64,000 bases of DNA from Pohlia nutans (GCA_022496805.1 CM040085.1:37167811-37231810); one strand, 5' to 3'; numbered from the stretch's first letter, positions 12,301-24,485 are shown. Notes: generated by a model from the letters alone, not told the origin. A program made the numbers and translations.

Positions 12301-12748
12301 TTAGAAGTATTTTCTACAGTGCTCATATGTGGCTGATGACAGGTTGGGTGGCACATGGAAACAAGCCATTAGTCCACAAGCATCATGCACACCTACAACT
12401 GAAGGGAAAATATACAGTAGCCTGTGTGTACATTTTCCACACCTACTGTAATATATTGCAACAGTGTACAGCAGTCTACTGTTGATTGCGTAAGACTTTA
12501 GAACATAGTGATATGCAGTAAGTTATATAAGACTGTTAATGACTTTTTGGTACCTGAACCATGACCTCATCATACACACCCAAGAATCTGGAATTTCTGA
12601 ATCACTGGAGCTGGAATCGCCGGCATTCACTTGAGAATCGCTTTTCAGAAAAGGAAAGCCAAGAAGGGACGGACGGAAGAGATTTGTCGGTCACAGAAAC
12701 ATAAACGTACGGGACCAAGAACTGAGAAGCTCCCCAAACCACACTTGA

Positions 12749-13114
12749 GAGCAAGCCCAGCAGTTCGTCTTTGTGCGCCAAGTCCACATCCAAGATGGTG
12801 TGTGAGAATTGAGAATTTCCCCAGCAACAACCACCAAGTGTGCCTAGAATAAAGCACATCAATCAATTTTAAACTTCTAGTTTTGTCACTACTTGGGACA
12901 GTCATAATGGTGGAGAATAAATTTACTAAACTAAAGTTTATAAAGTGGGAGCATGGACTTATCAAAGAATGGGACAAATTGCTTGTTGCAAGAATCACCT
13001 CTCGCCATATGGGCAATATTTGGTGGGCAAATATCAAACTCCACGCCATAAGAGGTACTTTATCATCCATAAATAGCGTTGGTGAGTAGAAAATGGGTGT
13101 TGTTGGGCCTGCTC
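12749..13114. mobile_element. PIF/Harbinger-like MITE, GAGCAAGCCCAGCAG ends, only in copy A
   Basis: Left end GAGCAAGCCCAGCAG, right end GTTGTTGGGCCTGCTC, flanked by TGA on both sides (12746-12748, 13115-13117). Copy B has the uninterrupted site CACTTGAGTTCCC at 63071-63083. Ends match the pair at 15177-16010, but the target is TGA where those use TTA. Confidence 0.88.
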
Positions 13115-13734
13115 TGAGTTCCTATAGTTGAATCTCACTGTGCTCCCACTCCGACCTCATGCTCACACAAAGCAAGTTGCTTGGTTGCTGGTGGCTGAAA
13201 TTGTTTGTAAAGTTTATTTCTAGCCTCAAAACTCCAAGCATCAGAAAGGCTAGCCATAGTTTACTTTAAGGATAACTCTTATATCTCCAAAAAGTCAAAT
13301 AGTGTATGTGTTGAGAAATAGTGTTTGGGTCACTAAATCACAATTTTTAAAGTAGTGGTCGAGTAAGACAACCCTCCTCTAAACTGTCAAAAACAATGTT
13401 GAAAAGAGTGTCAAAACTAACACTGTTTTCAGGTAGTGATCGTACAGAGTACTTGGTAGGGTGGCTTGGAAAAAAACCATTGAGAACATGCTTTTGAACT
13501 GCCCCATGTGCAATCAGATTTCCAAAGCCACTCATGTCAATGGATAGATCCTAAACTTTAGAATCTTACTGAGGTGCAAATAGTTTCTTTTGTCTCTCCA
13601 ATTCTCAAAATCAGGTTTTTGACTTGCACTGCGGTGACAGTCTATCTCCAAAGCCTGTGTCCCCATGATTTCTTTTTGAGCAATAAAAATTGTGCGCTAC
13701 AAAAAGTGCTACAATTTTTTTTTTCAATAAACAT

Positions 13735-14788
13735 TTGATGCAAAATTCCTCAATTTTGAACGCGGATGTAATTGCTACAAGCATTGGGTGAATGTACATA
13801 CTTTTGGATGACTACACATTTCTTCATCCATACTCTATATATTCCATACATGTTATTGAATGTATGCTTCATCACTCTAGTGAAAATCCGACTGCCAAAA
13901 AAGGGGCTTGTTTTGGACACTCCTTCAAAAATTGTTTTCAACCCTAAACCGGGCCCTAAACCCTTTTTGGGTACTGGCATTGCCCCAAAAAAACGAAAGA
14001 AGAAATCATGGCATGAGTCACTAGGATTCAGCTACACTCTATAGTAATCTACCAAAAAGATTGTTGTTTTTTCTACCCACTAATGAGAAAGTTGATCTAA
14101 ATTGACACGAAATTGGTAGTTTATAAATTTTTCAAAGTATACTCTTATTTAAATTATTATAATTAATCATATCAAGCTTCACTTTCCAAAACTACAATAG
14201 AATGTTGCTTTTGGAGAATATTTAAAGTGTTTTTGGTGTTTGACCTTATAAATTCATTTAAAATTCATTTATGATAGATTTAAAAGTTTAGGTGTAGGAC
14301 CTACTAATTAAAAACATAAAAATAAACAACTTTCTCGTTAGAAGATAATTCAAAAGAGTTACAGATTTTCATATAAACGCAGTGTCATATTGATTGTCGC
14401 CTATTCCACTTGACTACTTCAAGCTTTACAACTATTTGATTATCTATACTTCTCCCACATACAAAAGTGATTTGATTATCACCAAACTTGATCAATCTAC
14501 CAACATATATTTCAAGCCTTTGCTTTGATCATTGCATCCAATCTAGAAGGCATAGTCTATAGATAGAACTCAAGGAGATTGCATCCAATGACATTCAAAA
14601 ATTTGCCTCAACTCTTTCAAATTTCAAGAAATACTTAAACCATGCTAGTTGAACAGAATCTTTGAAGATTTTCCAAACATTCTCAATTGAAGTAGTGTTG
14701 ATTAAGTGATTAGTTCATCAAAATAATCTTAATATTCCTAAGTTTCACATGATATTTGCTATGGTTATATCAATGCCTCATTAATTGT
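13735..14788. other. AT-rich stretch without recognisable gene
   Basis: No open frame with family resemblance and no clear element ends. The duplication with copy B cannot be followed here because copy B reaches the window edge. Confidence 0.5.
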
Positions 14789-14791
14789 TGA

Positions 14792-14974
14792 CACTACAAG
14801 CAGAAGTGTCGTTTCTCACTATGGAGGCTCCTGTTCATTGTCGCTTTTTACTGTACATGATTGTTCTATGTGACGAATGCCACTCACCAAGTCCAACCAA
14901 AAAAATTGGTGAGTGCGAAGTGGCGCCGCTTAACTCACAGAAGGAGTGAAAAGCGACGCCTTCTCCTTATAGTG
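14792..14974. mobile_element. Nonautonomous CACTA-type MITE (183 bp)
   Basis: Starts CACTACAAGCAGAAG and ends CTTCTCCTTATAGTG, flanked by TGA on both sides (14789-14791, 14975-14977). CACTA termini plus a 3-bp target duplication are diagnostic of the En/Spm superfamily. The inner part adds GTGTCG / CGACGC inverted matches. Confidence 0.8.
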
Positions 14975-15176
14975 TGATGACTCACTGATTACGTGTAGTC
15001 TTTTCCTTCCAACAAAAACGTAGTTCAATGTAACTTCAAAACAAAAATTAAATTCATTTGAGCCAAATCCAGATATAAGTTATACAATCCAAGGAACATG
15101 CTTTCATTTGACTTGGCACTCAACAGACCACGAATCAGCCTCTCCCAGTCAAACACTTGGCCTAGCAGACCTGTTA

Positions 15177-15591
15177 GAGCAAGCCCAGCAGTTCCAGAGA
15201 AAAATTCTCGCCAAGCATCAATTTGAAGGCCATTTTTAATATGGAGGAATGTAATACATGAAGTACCCCAGCAGCATTCATGGAGCGAACACCAAGGCAA
15301 CTTATAAAATGAAGATTTTATATAAAGTTACTTGATGACCTTGAAGCACGGGCCGTGAATAGTCTTCAAGCTTGTTATTTAATTGTTGATTGAGCATCTT
15401 TGCTTGCTTGGTGTGAGAAATTTGCTTGCGCCAAAGCTTCTCTGGATGGCGGGAAAACCTCAAACTTTGGCTCCAAAAACTATTATTTAGCGTTGGTGGG
15501 TAGTTGCTGGGCCAAACTTCGAAGCAAGTGGAGATGACTACACCAAATCTTGGCGTTGGTCCCTCCAAAACACATGCTGCTGGGCATGCTC
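15177..15591. mobile_element. PIF/Harbinger-like MITE, first of a tandem pair (415 bp)
   Basis: Begins GAGCAAGCCCAGCAG and ends GCTGCTGGGCATGCTC, flanked by TTA at 15174-15176 and 15592-15594. The body is homologous to the next unit throughout (CTTGATGACCTTGAAGCA in both). Lies about 950 bp upstream of the plus-strand carrier. Confidence 0.88.
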
Positions 15592-15594
15592 TTA

Positions 15595-16010
15595 GAGCAT
15601 GCCCAGCAGCTCCAGATCAAATAAGTCCGCCAAGCATCAAGTTGACGGCCATTTTAAATTTAGAGGAATGTTGGAATAGAAGTACCCCAGCAACAATCCT
15701 TGTGCGAACTCCAAGGCAGTTTATTAAAAGAGAAAGTAATTCATAACACTTGATGACCTTGAAGCATGAGCCAGTGAATAGGCTTCAAGGCCATTATCTT
15801 ACCTTTGATTGGCAAAGATTCTTGCTTGGCGTGAGCAATTTTCTTCCTCCAAAGCTTCAGTATATGGCGGAGAAAACTCAAATAAAACCCACTGCCAAGC
15901 TATCTTGGTGATTGAGATGAGATTTTCTATTGCTGTTGGGGCCATGTTCATGTCAAACCTCCGCCACCTTGAGGTTAGACTGGTGCTTTTGCATGCTGCT
16001 GGGCATGCTC
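15595..16010. mobile_element. PIF/Harbinger-like MITE, second of the tandem pair (416 bp)
   Basis: Begins GAGCATGCCCAGCAGC and ends GCTGCTGGGCATGCTC, sharing the TTA at 15592-15594 with the first unit and followed by TTA at 16011-16013. A tandem array of complete elements separated by one target site suggests insertion into the edge of an existing copy. Confidence 0.88.
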
Positions 16011-16199
16011 TTAGTTTCTTACAGCAACTTACATCAATCCCGTTTTCCTGCAATCCACAATCTAGTTTTCTTATTAGTACAGTAGTTGACTAGTTGTGTC
16101 AATAAAATACTGTTAATAAATTGAAAGAAAAGAAGCTTGAATTGGAATTGGCCTCAAGTATACTACAGTGCAGACTTGCAGCACACAAGGCAGAGACAA

Positions 16200-19100
16200 T
16201 TAGTACATAATTAAAGGAGCTCCATGCTTTTCTTATGTTGAGATTATTCCAATTGCGCACTTCATAACCAAGCAGCTTTTCATGTATCATCTGGCTGGGG
16301 TATAAGAAAGTGAGCACATTGCGGGGAGTCACATGCAGGGTCAGAGCAAGTCAGGTAATTATGCATTAGAATTGATCGATAGTCGGTGATTTAGAGCTGC
16401 AGAACATGGATGATGCATGCCAAGTTTTGGTTAACCTGTGACGGTTTCATAATTATTGTAAGTTTTGCGTTTTTGAGTTTTGAGGAGCTGCTATAATTTT
16501 GTTTGCGTCTTTCAATTATGTGACGGGGTTTGCGTTCAGGAGACTGATGGCGACATTGGGAGACTCGGCAGTGGCCATAGCGCCTGGAGCTGCAAATGGA
16601 AGTAGTCATGGAATGAAGAGCAAAGGGAAGTTGTCGGCGTTGTGGGGTGACCATTCCACCGTGTTTGATGCGTGGCTTGTTGCCGCTTCTGCTCAGGTAT
16701 TAAACTGCTCGTTCCTTTGATGGAAAACACAGAACCTCACGTTCATGAGTTTGGCAATCAGCTTTTAGAGCATCCCGACCAGTGCACTTTTTCCATTCCA
16801 GGGTAGTTGAGCTCTTCAGTTGTGGTACTTTACTGTTTTAGGGATGCCCTTTGGGAAAATCTGGAAGGGTATCGCAAGAAAAGAATTGCGTGTTTTTTGG
16901 CCAGCCTCGAAATATTTCTCTTGGCTGTATCCAATAAGAATAAGAAACTCATAACGTACTCTTTTATGTCACACCTTTGGTAACCTACATTCATGAGTTC
17001 AGATCTTGGCATGTGGAAAGTGTCCTATCACAATAGCAAAGATTCTCTGTAGATACTGGAATGTGTGATAATAGAGAGTTCCTGAGTGGACTAGGTCTCG
17101 CTGGCCAATCGCCTTCTGAAGTCAAATTGGGACCTCAAGTTTTATCTAAAAATTTGAGGATCCTAGAGTTATCCTTAAAGTCACCTTGTGTTTGAATAAG
17201 ATACCGTGAATACGCACCTAACAATGATAGACCACCAAGCTTTTCCATATTTTTTAACTATTTGGGGTGAACAAATAAGAATACATTAAAGCAAAATTCA
17301 CGGTATCTTATTTAAACACAAGGTGACTTTAAGGATAACTCTAGTAGCAACTAATGGTTGTGCCAAGTGTGGTTTGGATTATCAAGTGGTTAGGGCATTC
17401 ACACCAGTGCTGTATTCTGGAAAGTGTGATAGCTCCTCAATTCAGTTCGATTGGCACTTAATTTAGATCATTTTTCAAATTTGGAGTACGATCCCGAGAA
17501 ATCAACTGGACTTCCAGGCAGGAGTCGCAATTTTGTTATGGAAAATACGTTCCAAAACAGAGTTCTGACCTCATTTCAAGAATTCACATAGATACAAATA
17601 CTGGTGGGAATGTATGAGATGGATTCTGAGTTGCCCAATTGAAACCACTGAGCTCTAGAATGTAGGACCTAGATGTGGATGTGAACTTTTAGATGAGTAT
17701 CTCATATCACTCCAATTCTACAACAGAAATGTAGTAATTTTTTTCATATTCAGGTGGGGAAATAAAAGGTTATCAAGCTTCACTCGTCATATCAAGCTTG
17801 TCAACAAGACCGAGCTCATGTATCCTTCAATCCACATTTCACTAATGAAATCACGAGTCACCACCGCCATTGACGCCCTCACTGATTGCATTGATTTCAG
17901 ATTGGATTCGTGCTGATCACCATACCCTACTCGTTTTCACAAATGGGGTACGCTTGGGGAATTTCGGCGATTGTTGTATATGGATTGCTGGGGGCATGGC
18001 CTGTGTACCTTCTTGTTTGGCTCTACTTGGAATTCAAATCTCGCCTCGCCTTGCAAGGCAAAGTTCCCCCCGAGAAATATATTGTGCAGGTACGGGCATT
18101 AGAAGGGAGAAAAAAAACACTTTGCAGATTTGGTCCCTTCAGGAGTTCCATTCATTAAAATGATACAAATTTAAAGAAATTTACACTTTTTTGGAATCCT
18201 ATTGGGACGTCAGATGTAAACCCAATAAGAGCTTTGTTCACAGTTTTGGTATTTTGTAACATTCCTTTTGACTCAGAAAACATCATTGCTTCTGAAGTGT
18301 CATAGGTGTGAATGGATGTAAGATATGAGTAATTCAACCGTACAATATTTTAATAGACTTGTTGTAGATGATGTAGATGAAATTTGGACTTATGAATCCT
18401 CAAAGGTAGAGTACGTTTGTGAATTAAATGAGGATGTGGATGATTATGCAGTATTACGAAGTCATTGGGGGTCTAACTGGCAAATTTGGTTACGGTTTCA
18501 CCTACTTCTGCAATACTGTGACACTTATTATGGTTTCCATCATTCTGCTTGTTGCAAGTGCTAGGTGAGAGTTTATGATCCTTTGCAATCAGTAAGTTGC
18601 TTAGGTCCACAATTGATACTCAAATTCAGACAATCATTAAATTGAGTTTTAACTGAAAAATTGATTCATCTTTTCGAAATTAGTAGACATTGTCACTGCT
18701 AAAATGTGAAAACCGCTCAATGTTGATTGGTCTAGTAGTTCATTTACTAGAGATTGGTCCATGAGCAAGGTGAATTAATTCTAATCTTTTGGTTGTTCCA
18801 GTAACCTCTATTATGCAAACCCAAGTCTGGACAAGCGGCAGTGGACATACATTGTGGGAGGGGTAGCCTTTCTGGCCGTCTTTATTCCCGATTATGGTCA
18901 CTTCCGCTCCGGGGCCTTCATTGGCGTTGCCACAACCACCATCACATCCATCTACTTGCTTATTGCTGCACTCTCTTATGGACAGGTCTGCAAATTAAAA
19001 TAATAGAGAAAGGAAATCCCAGAAAATAGAGATATGATGACACAAAGTTAATTGCAGTGCCATCTTGTGTAATTGTCTAGGAAATGTGAAATTATAGCCT

Positions 19101-19630
19101 TTTTATTAGAGAATATATGTCGTGTCACGGAAGTGGCTATATAATTTCCTTAAGGAAGTCATTTCAGATTACTAGGCATACCATAAGTTACTAGCTCATT
19201 GAACACTAATGTGCCTAACAATTATCCTTTTTGAATTTTTCCATTTCAACATTACAAACCTTCATAATTCTTAACAGATTACAACAATAGTTTTTGAGTA
19301 ACTGATTTTCAAATCCTGTCAACTTCCAATTTTTAATTGATTTGTGGCGGACTAGCTGTTAAGCTAAAATAATCTCAATGATAGGATTTTGTTCAATCAA
19401 GGATCAATCAAGGACATCAAAATGCTAAATACGTATTGGGTTGTGAGATGTAGCCATGCTCATCATATCCAATTCTTGGTTGCCGTAATAGGCTCCATTG
19501 AGGTTACGTATCTAGACAACGGAGCCCAGCTTCATTACAATTAGTTCTTGTGCATGTCTCTGCAGATTGGATTCTCGTGCAAGTGATGACACAAATTAAT
19601 TTCTTCTGCTTTTTTTTGTCCATGATGTAG
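16200..19630 (+). repeat. Right arm of inverted gene duplication
   Basis: Counterpart of the left arm; similarity runs from upstream of the start codon to at least the end of intron 4, where the left arm leaves the window. The arm lacks the elements in intron 2 of the left paralogue and carries its own foldback element in intron 1 (17166-17341). Confidence 0.85.
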
Positions 19631-22069
19631 CAAGCAGGGGTGAAGCACACTGGAGCAAATGACAAGGTGGATTTCTTCACAGGGGTTGCTAATATTCTCA
19701 GCGCATTTGGAGGGCATGGAATTACCATGTAAGCAATCCTTGTCTAATTTTTAAGAAAGAACCAGGAGTAACAGTGGCCAAAATGTAACATTGTTATCAC
19801 TAATTTGTAACGCCATAGCTTAAAAGCACATGTATGTAGTTTCTGCGTCACTCTCATTGTCTGACGGGCAATGTTGTGGGACTTTAAACTAACTCTTAAT
19901 CTCCACCAATTTTTAAATAGAATTGTCAAAGTTAATTCTCCATCTCCCTGAGCCAGAACGAATTTTGCAGGTTTTTTCATCAGATCCAAGACTACCAGTT
20001 TTCATGTGCTTAATTTATGTTTCTTTGGTGCCAGAGAGATTTTGGAGTCCATGAAGAGGCCAGCTGCATATAAGTATGTCTGCATTGCAGTCATTGCATA
20101 TGCGATTCTCACGACCCTCCCGAGCAGTGTTGCAGTGTATTGGTCAGCTGGTGATCAGCTACTGACACATTCAAATGCCTTCGCTGTTCTTCCAAGAAGT
20201 GGATGGCAAACTTTTGCAATTGCATCTTTGGTTACGCACCAAGTAAGACCATTCCCAACAATACATAAACATTTAAACGTAACACTACTACTAGAAAGGG
20301 TGACGGTCTTTGGGCACCAAGAAATAGTGCCAGAGCATGCTGCTAAAGGCCCATATTGACAACTGAAGCTTGGTGTCAATATGGGCTTTGGGCACCACAC
20401 TCTATCACTGTCTAGTATTCATTGGTGTCCAAATACCTCTTTAGTGTAACCAAATCTAAATGAGACAGCATCTTTAATGTGACACCCATATTTAGCACTA
20501 AAAAGAACTTTCACAATCTCTAAAACCAATAATAGTTTTCAAAAGTAACCAATGTGTTTTATGCGCTCAGTGGAAGTTGATGCTTCAAGGGTGTTCAATT
20601 ATAGGTATCAATAGTAAGTTTCTTATGATTTTAAGTTTGAAAATTGATAGACTGCTGTTAGTATGTTAGAAAAATAAGTAAGCTTGTGCTTTTTGAACAT
20701 GTACAGGCCATGGGATTTGTCATATTGTCACACCCGGTTTTCCTTGTAACTGAGAAGGCCTTCCGGGTGCACACGAGGAGGTTCTATCTACGAGTTCTCG
20801 TTCGCATTCCTGTGGTGGCAGTCATGGTTTTCTTTGCACTTGCCATGCCCTTTTTTGGGCCTATTAATTCATTTTTGGGGTCATTTGGAGTTGCGGTAGG
20901 CATGTACGTCATCCCTATCGTTGCCTTTCATTACACCTACCGCACCAAGTCTGCTCGCGAGGTAAGCTTAGTGCAGAATTGATCAAATATACTAATTTAG
21001 ATTGTGCAAAGATCATGACAAATTTTAGCGTAAATCATTGTAGGCATGCATGTTCTAATGTACTTTGTAAGATGCAAAAATGAAGGAACGAGCATTCGTA
21101 CCTAGGTTATGGGAATTTCTTGATTTCAAAGGGAGCGTTCTAGAATGTTTTGATAAATTGATTTGTAAGTCTCAAAAACATTATATCATTATTTACCACA
21201 CCACTTTTTTTTATAAGTACAAATACAACTATACTTTCAAGAAATATTGCAAATTTTTATTTTTTTTCTGAAACAAGTGGCTTGAACCCATAGCCAAGAG
21301 TGAGTAACAAGCTTTGACATTTAAATTGTCAAGCGTGGATCCCGTGCCAATGGTGGGAGTTGGGTTTCCCCGTCAATACTAATAGTTAAAAATACATGAA
21401 TACGGATACTAATAGAAATTGAACTGCCAACCTCATGATAACCTCATGATCACGACGATTCTTTTAAGTACTTCCAACAGGACTATCACCTAGGATAGTT
21501 TAATTTCTAATAGACCAAGAAACTTGAAATTAGGCCTCCTGTTTTTGTAAGCATTTTTAGATTGATCCTATGTGGACTTTCATTTCGTTCAAATTTGTTT
21601 ATTGTCTCTGCCCCACCCAGGGAGAGACTACGAAATCGCTTCATTTTTGAGTTACCAGAAATTACATGTCAGAACAGTAAAAAGAAGCCGTAAAAGTAAA
21701 TCTGGCACAGACTCCTCAACTAGCTGCTTGTTATTTGACCAACACATGCAATGTTCACTTCACTGATTCCAGTGATATCAAATCTGATCCCATGTGAATT
21801 AGGTTTGCTTGTTTGAATTTGTCATGACATTTCAAAAACTCAATTTTATTTTTTTTGCTCTTGGCTATGTGCAGAACTCACCTTGGAAGCCACCCCCATT
21901 CCTACCAACATGGTCGCTAATGTTTGTGGCTAATGTGCTTCTCCTCATTTTTACTCTCATCGTGGCAGTGGGCTTTGGGACATGGGGTGCTGTCAGCAAC
22001 ATGCTGCGGCAGGTTCACACATTTGGGTTCTTTGCCAGTTGCTTCCAATGTCCACCCAAACCAAAATGA
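16547..22069 (+). CDS. AUX/LAX-like auxin influx carrier, paralogue 2 (complete, 8 exons)
   Basis: Predicted plasma-membrane auxin influx carrier (AUX/LAX, amino acid/auxin permease family). Exons: 16547-16696, 17901-18089, 18452-18564, 18802-18985, 19631-19728, 20035-20242, 20707-20961, 21875-22069. All junctions are GT-AG and phases add up to 463 residues plus TGA; Arabidopsis AUX1 is about 485. Exon ends fall where AUX1 introns fall (after AQ, IVQ, YGQ, THQ and at the exon 7/8 border). Family signatures: IPYSFSQMGYAWG in exon 2, DKRQWTYI in exon 4, GVKHTG and FGGHGITIE around exons 5-6, PSSVAVYW in exon 6, FFGPINS in exon 7, VRQ-like LRQVHTFGFFASCFQC near the C-terminus. About ten hydrophobic membrane segments are readable. 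The N-terminal HSTVFDAWLVAASAQ and MGYAWG replace AUX1's SVWDAWFSCASNQ and LGMLSG, so this is a divergent member. The start is the first ATG after an in-frame region lacking similarity in the paralogue. Transport of auxin is inferred from family, not shown. Confidence 0.93.
17166..17341. mobile_element. Foldback MITE, GAGTTATCC ends, in carrier intron 1 (176 bp)
   Basis: The first and last ~45 bases are near-perfect inverted repeats (GAGTTATCCTTAAAGTCACC and its reverse complement), flanked by TA. Paralogue 1 has the uninterrupted site GATCCTAGCAACTG (reverse complement near 3965). A larger member, with added central hairpin, lies inside the CACTA element at 54982-55339. Confidence 0.85.
20283..20446. 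mobile_element. Nonautonomous CACTA-type MITE in carrier intron 6 (164 bp)
   Basis: Starts CACTACTACTAGAAAGG, ends CCTCTTTAGTG, flanked by TAA on both sides (20280-20282, 20447-20449). The interior holds GTCTTTGGGCACCAAG and an inverted CATATTGACA pair. A relative lies downstream of the gene at about 22492-22653. Confidence 0.82.
21597..21745 (-). pseudogene. Fragment of the same unrecognised exon inside the carrier's last intron
   Basis: The plus-strand text CTGCCCCACCCAGGGAGAGA and following 130 bases match 8376-8520 with gaps. It is antisense to the carrier and degraded. Either a transposon carried the fragment here or it belongs to a wider repeat. Confidence 0.45.
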
Positions 22070-22491
22070 TCGGTAATAAAAGTAAGTTCACTCAACCCTC
22101 AACTCATTCTTTGAGTTGCGTTACCATCCTGCCCTTGAATTGAAAAATCTTGGATTGAAGGTGAATATCATAGTTGGTTGTCAAGATTGGCAAAACAGAA
22201 TTATAAGAAGAGAAGCCCAAATCTTCAAGAATTTAGCTTTTTCATAAAAACATCTATTTTGTATGGTGAAATAGAGAATCTTGAAGAATACTCATAGAGT
22301 TTGACTTTTGTTGAAACGGAATGAATTATTTGGCATGAGATACTCTAACGTTGTGGTAGTGCTACCATTAGAGAATATTTCATTGAATTTGATCCCCAAA
22401 TTTTTCACAGAGTTCTCAAGAAATTCACAAAATGTTTACATGTCTTGAGGAAAAGAAACTTGGAAAATGTATTAGACTGTGCCACTCATAT

Positions 22492-22653
22492 GACTAGTAG
22501 AAAGGTGGTCTTTGAGCACCAAGGAATAGGGTCAGCGCAATGGCCCATATTGACACCAAACTAGTGTCAATATGGGACTTAGACAATACACTTTGACACT
22601 ATTCCTTGGTGCCCAAAGACCACAGTCCTTTCCTTTCTACTTGTGTATCTTTT
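22492..22653. mobile_element. Relative of the intron-6 CACTA-type MITE
   Basis: Long inverted repeats GACTAGTAGAAAGGTGGTC... and ...CCTTTCTACTTGTG, with the same GGTCTTTGAGCACCAAGGAA / TTCCTTGGTGCCCAAAGACC blocks as 20283-20446. The outermost CACTA bases are altered and no clear target duplication remains. Confidence 0.65.
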
Positions 22654-22654
22654 C

Positions 22655-23930
22655 TATTGTATAGTAAACATAGAACCATGCATGTTAATTTAATGAGTTG
22701 TAACATTAATATGAGTAAATTATAAATAACGTTAATGAAGAGAACAAAACCATTAGATGCCATATTAGCATTAGATTTCCTCTAATGGTGTACATGCATC
22801 AATCATTCCTCAGTGTTGAATATATCTACAATAGCATTGTAGAAATGAAACCAAGCCAAGCTAGTTTAAATATGTTATAAATGTGCGAATATAAATTCAT
22901 ATTGTAGTGCATTGTTGGAATATAATGCCGGTCCTTGTGAGCATATATTTATGTGCAAGAATGTGACAAATTATATTATTTAGGTCATCACATTAACCTC
23001 AATTCCAAGCCTAACCACATCATCTGGGGGAGTGCAGTATCAAGCAAATGGCGACAAAAAGAACGCACGTCTTGAGGTGCAAGATAAATTTTGTAAAAAG
23101 GTTCAAAGAATTGACAGATTTTGAAGCATTCAAATCAAGTAGCTATGTTACTTGAAGCTTTATACTTGTAAATGTATTGAATACGTTGTAGAGGTCGTAT
23201 GTTTTTGAGTAGCAACTAAAATCAAACTTCTTCACATTCTCTATAGATGTGACTTTTGTAAACGGAGCGAATTTGCATCTTTGGTCTAAAGTTATTGGAG
23301 AAATTAGAAAATAGTAGGACACTAACATGTAGTGTGTTAATGCTCAAAATTTCAATTAGTTTTCATTCATTACTATTGCATTACTGAAGATGAAGTATTC
23401 TTCTATACTCCTATGTCTTGTATTAAGTTTTTTGTATCCTGAAAATAAACAACTTAACTCCTCGAATGGTATGAACTGGAAGCACAATGGTGTGAACCCT
23501 AAGCCAGTAGGGATAGTAGTTTGAGCAAACATGAAGCATATTATGGGACAAATTGACAAGGGAATCAAGAAGCTTAATATGAGTTAGCTCAGGGAGTAGT
23601 AAAGAATGATGCCTCTGTAGTAGCATTGTGACCTTCCATTCAAGATTTTCACACAAAAATATTTTTCCATACAAGATTTTCACACTACTTCTTTGCAATG
23701 CTTGGCATGCCATTGGTTTGCTTGAATAGTGAAATTGGTGGTTTTGAGTCTCAACTGTGATGACCCCATGAAATCTCTACATGCCGCAGTTGGAGGAGGT
23801 GGTGGTTTTAGAGCATCCTACTGTAGTCCCCAAGAGTTGACTAGAATCTTTAATGTCCCTTTCTCATTAGAGCACTAGGCGGCGGCCGCGGCAGCGAGTG
23901 TTTTTTTAACAATAGAGGGCCTTTCCCATC
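22655..23930. other. AT-rich DNA downstream of the carrier, no gene seen
   Basis: Open frames are short and unlike known proteins. A GC spike GGCGGCCGCGGCAGCGAGTG at 23881-23900 is isolated. Confidence 0.5.
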
Positions 23931-23934
23931 TTAA

Positions 23935-24485
23935 CCCCTAAGTGTCTTAAGAGCCCAATATGGCCAAAATTGGTCATTTTTTTAGTTAAACATTGATTTT
24001 CACCTAGTTACTTATTTCAAATGAAAATGGTCTCAACTGAAAAAAGTCTAGGGGTTATCTTCTACTTTTAGCCCAGGCAATTTACTATTCTTCAAAATTG
24101 TTAAATTGCATTTTTTACAACACTTTAAAGCTCAGTTTTTTAAAATTCCAATATGCACTACAAAAATAGTTTTTCAATTGAATTTCTATATATGTAAGTT
24201 CAAGAAACATTCCACCTACACTTTATTGTTCATCACAATTATTTACATCTTTCCTTAAAAACAGCATACTATTTAAAGCATTTGTAACTACTATGACTAT
24301 AACAAGAGAAAAACTTTGAAAAATCTTATAAATTTCATTTTTATTTAAATAATTATGAGAAAAATCAGAATAAATTGGTTTAATAATAAATTATAAGAGA
24401 AACATATCAAAAAAGTATAACATATTTTAAAATGTGAGGACTTGATGAGGTTTGACAAGGTAAATGTAGTGTGGACGCTTAGGAG
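23935..24485. mobile_element. TTAA-target element 2 (551 bp)
   Basis: Ends CCCCTAAGTGTC and, reversed, CTCCTAAGCGTCC, flanked by TTAA (23931-23934, 24486-24489). The body resembles the second half of element 1 (TGATTTTCACCTAGTT..., GAAAATGGTCTCAAC). Confidence 0.75.

Larger units (their letters stand above)
5618..13735 (+). repeat. Segmental duplication, copy A
   Basis: Collinear with 45908-64000 in the same orientation; by eye the two differ by scattered point changes and short indels, and by elements present in one copy only. Copy B's excess is accounted for by a CACTA element, a 1,125-bp element, a 296-bp MITE and an 880-bp block; copy A alone has the 366-bp element at 12749-13114. I see no convincing intact gene. 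Short open stretches exist on both strands, some shared by both copies, but sharing is expected of a recent duplication and is not evidence of selection. Confidence 0.92.

Noticed and set aside
12195..12485. 96-codon frame shared in part with 61439
   Set aside because: Copy B diverges in frame after an indel and is cut by the 61627 element; no protein resemblance.
13870..14010. Possible MITE around GGGGCTTGTTTTGGACAC
   Set aside because: No matching right-hand inverted end and no second copy in the window.
17910..18163. Second frame over carrier exon 2 and following intron
   Set aside because: Only the frame joining exons 1 and 3 matches AUX/LAX; the others are shadows or read through the donor.
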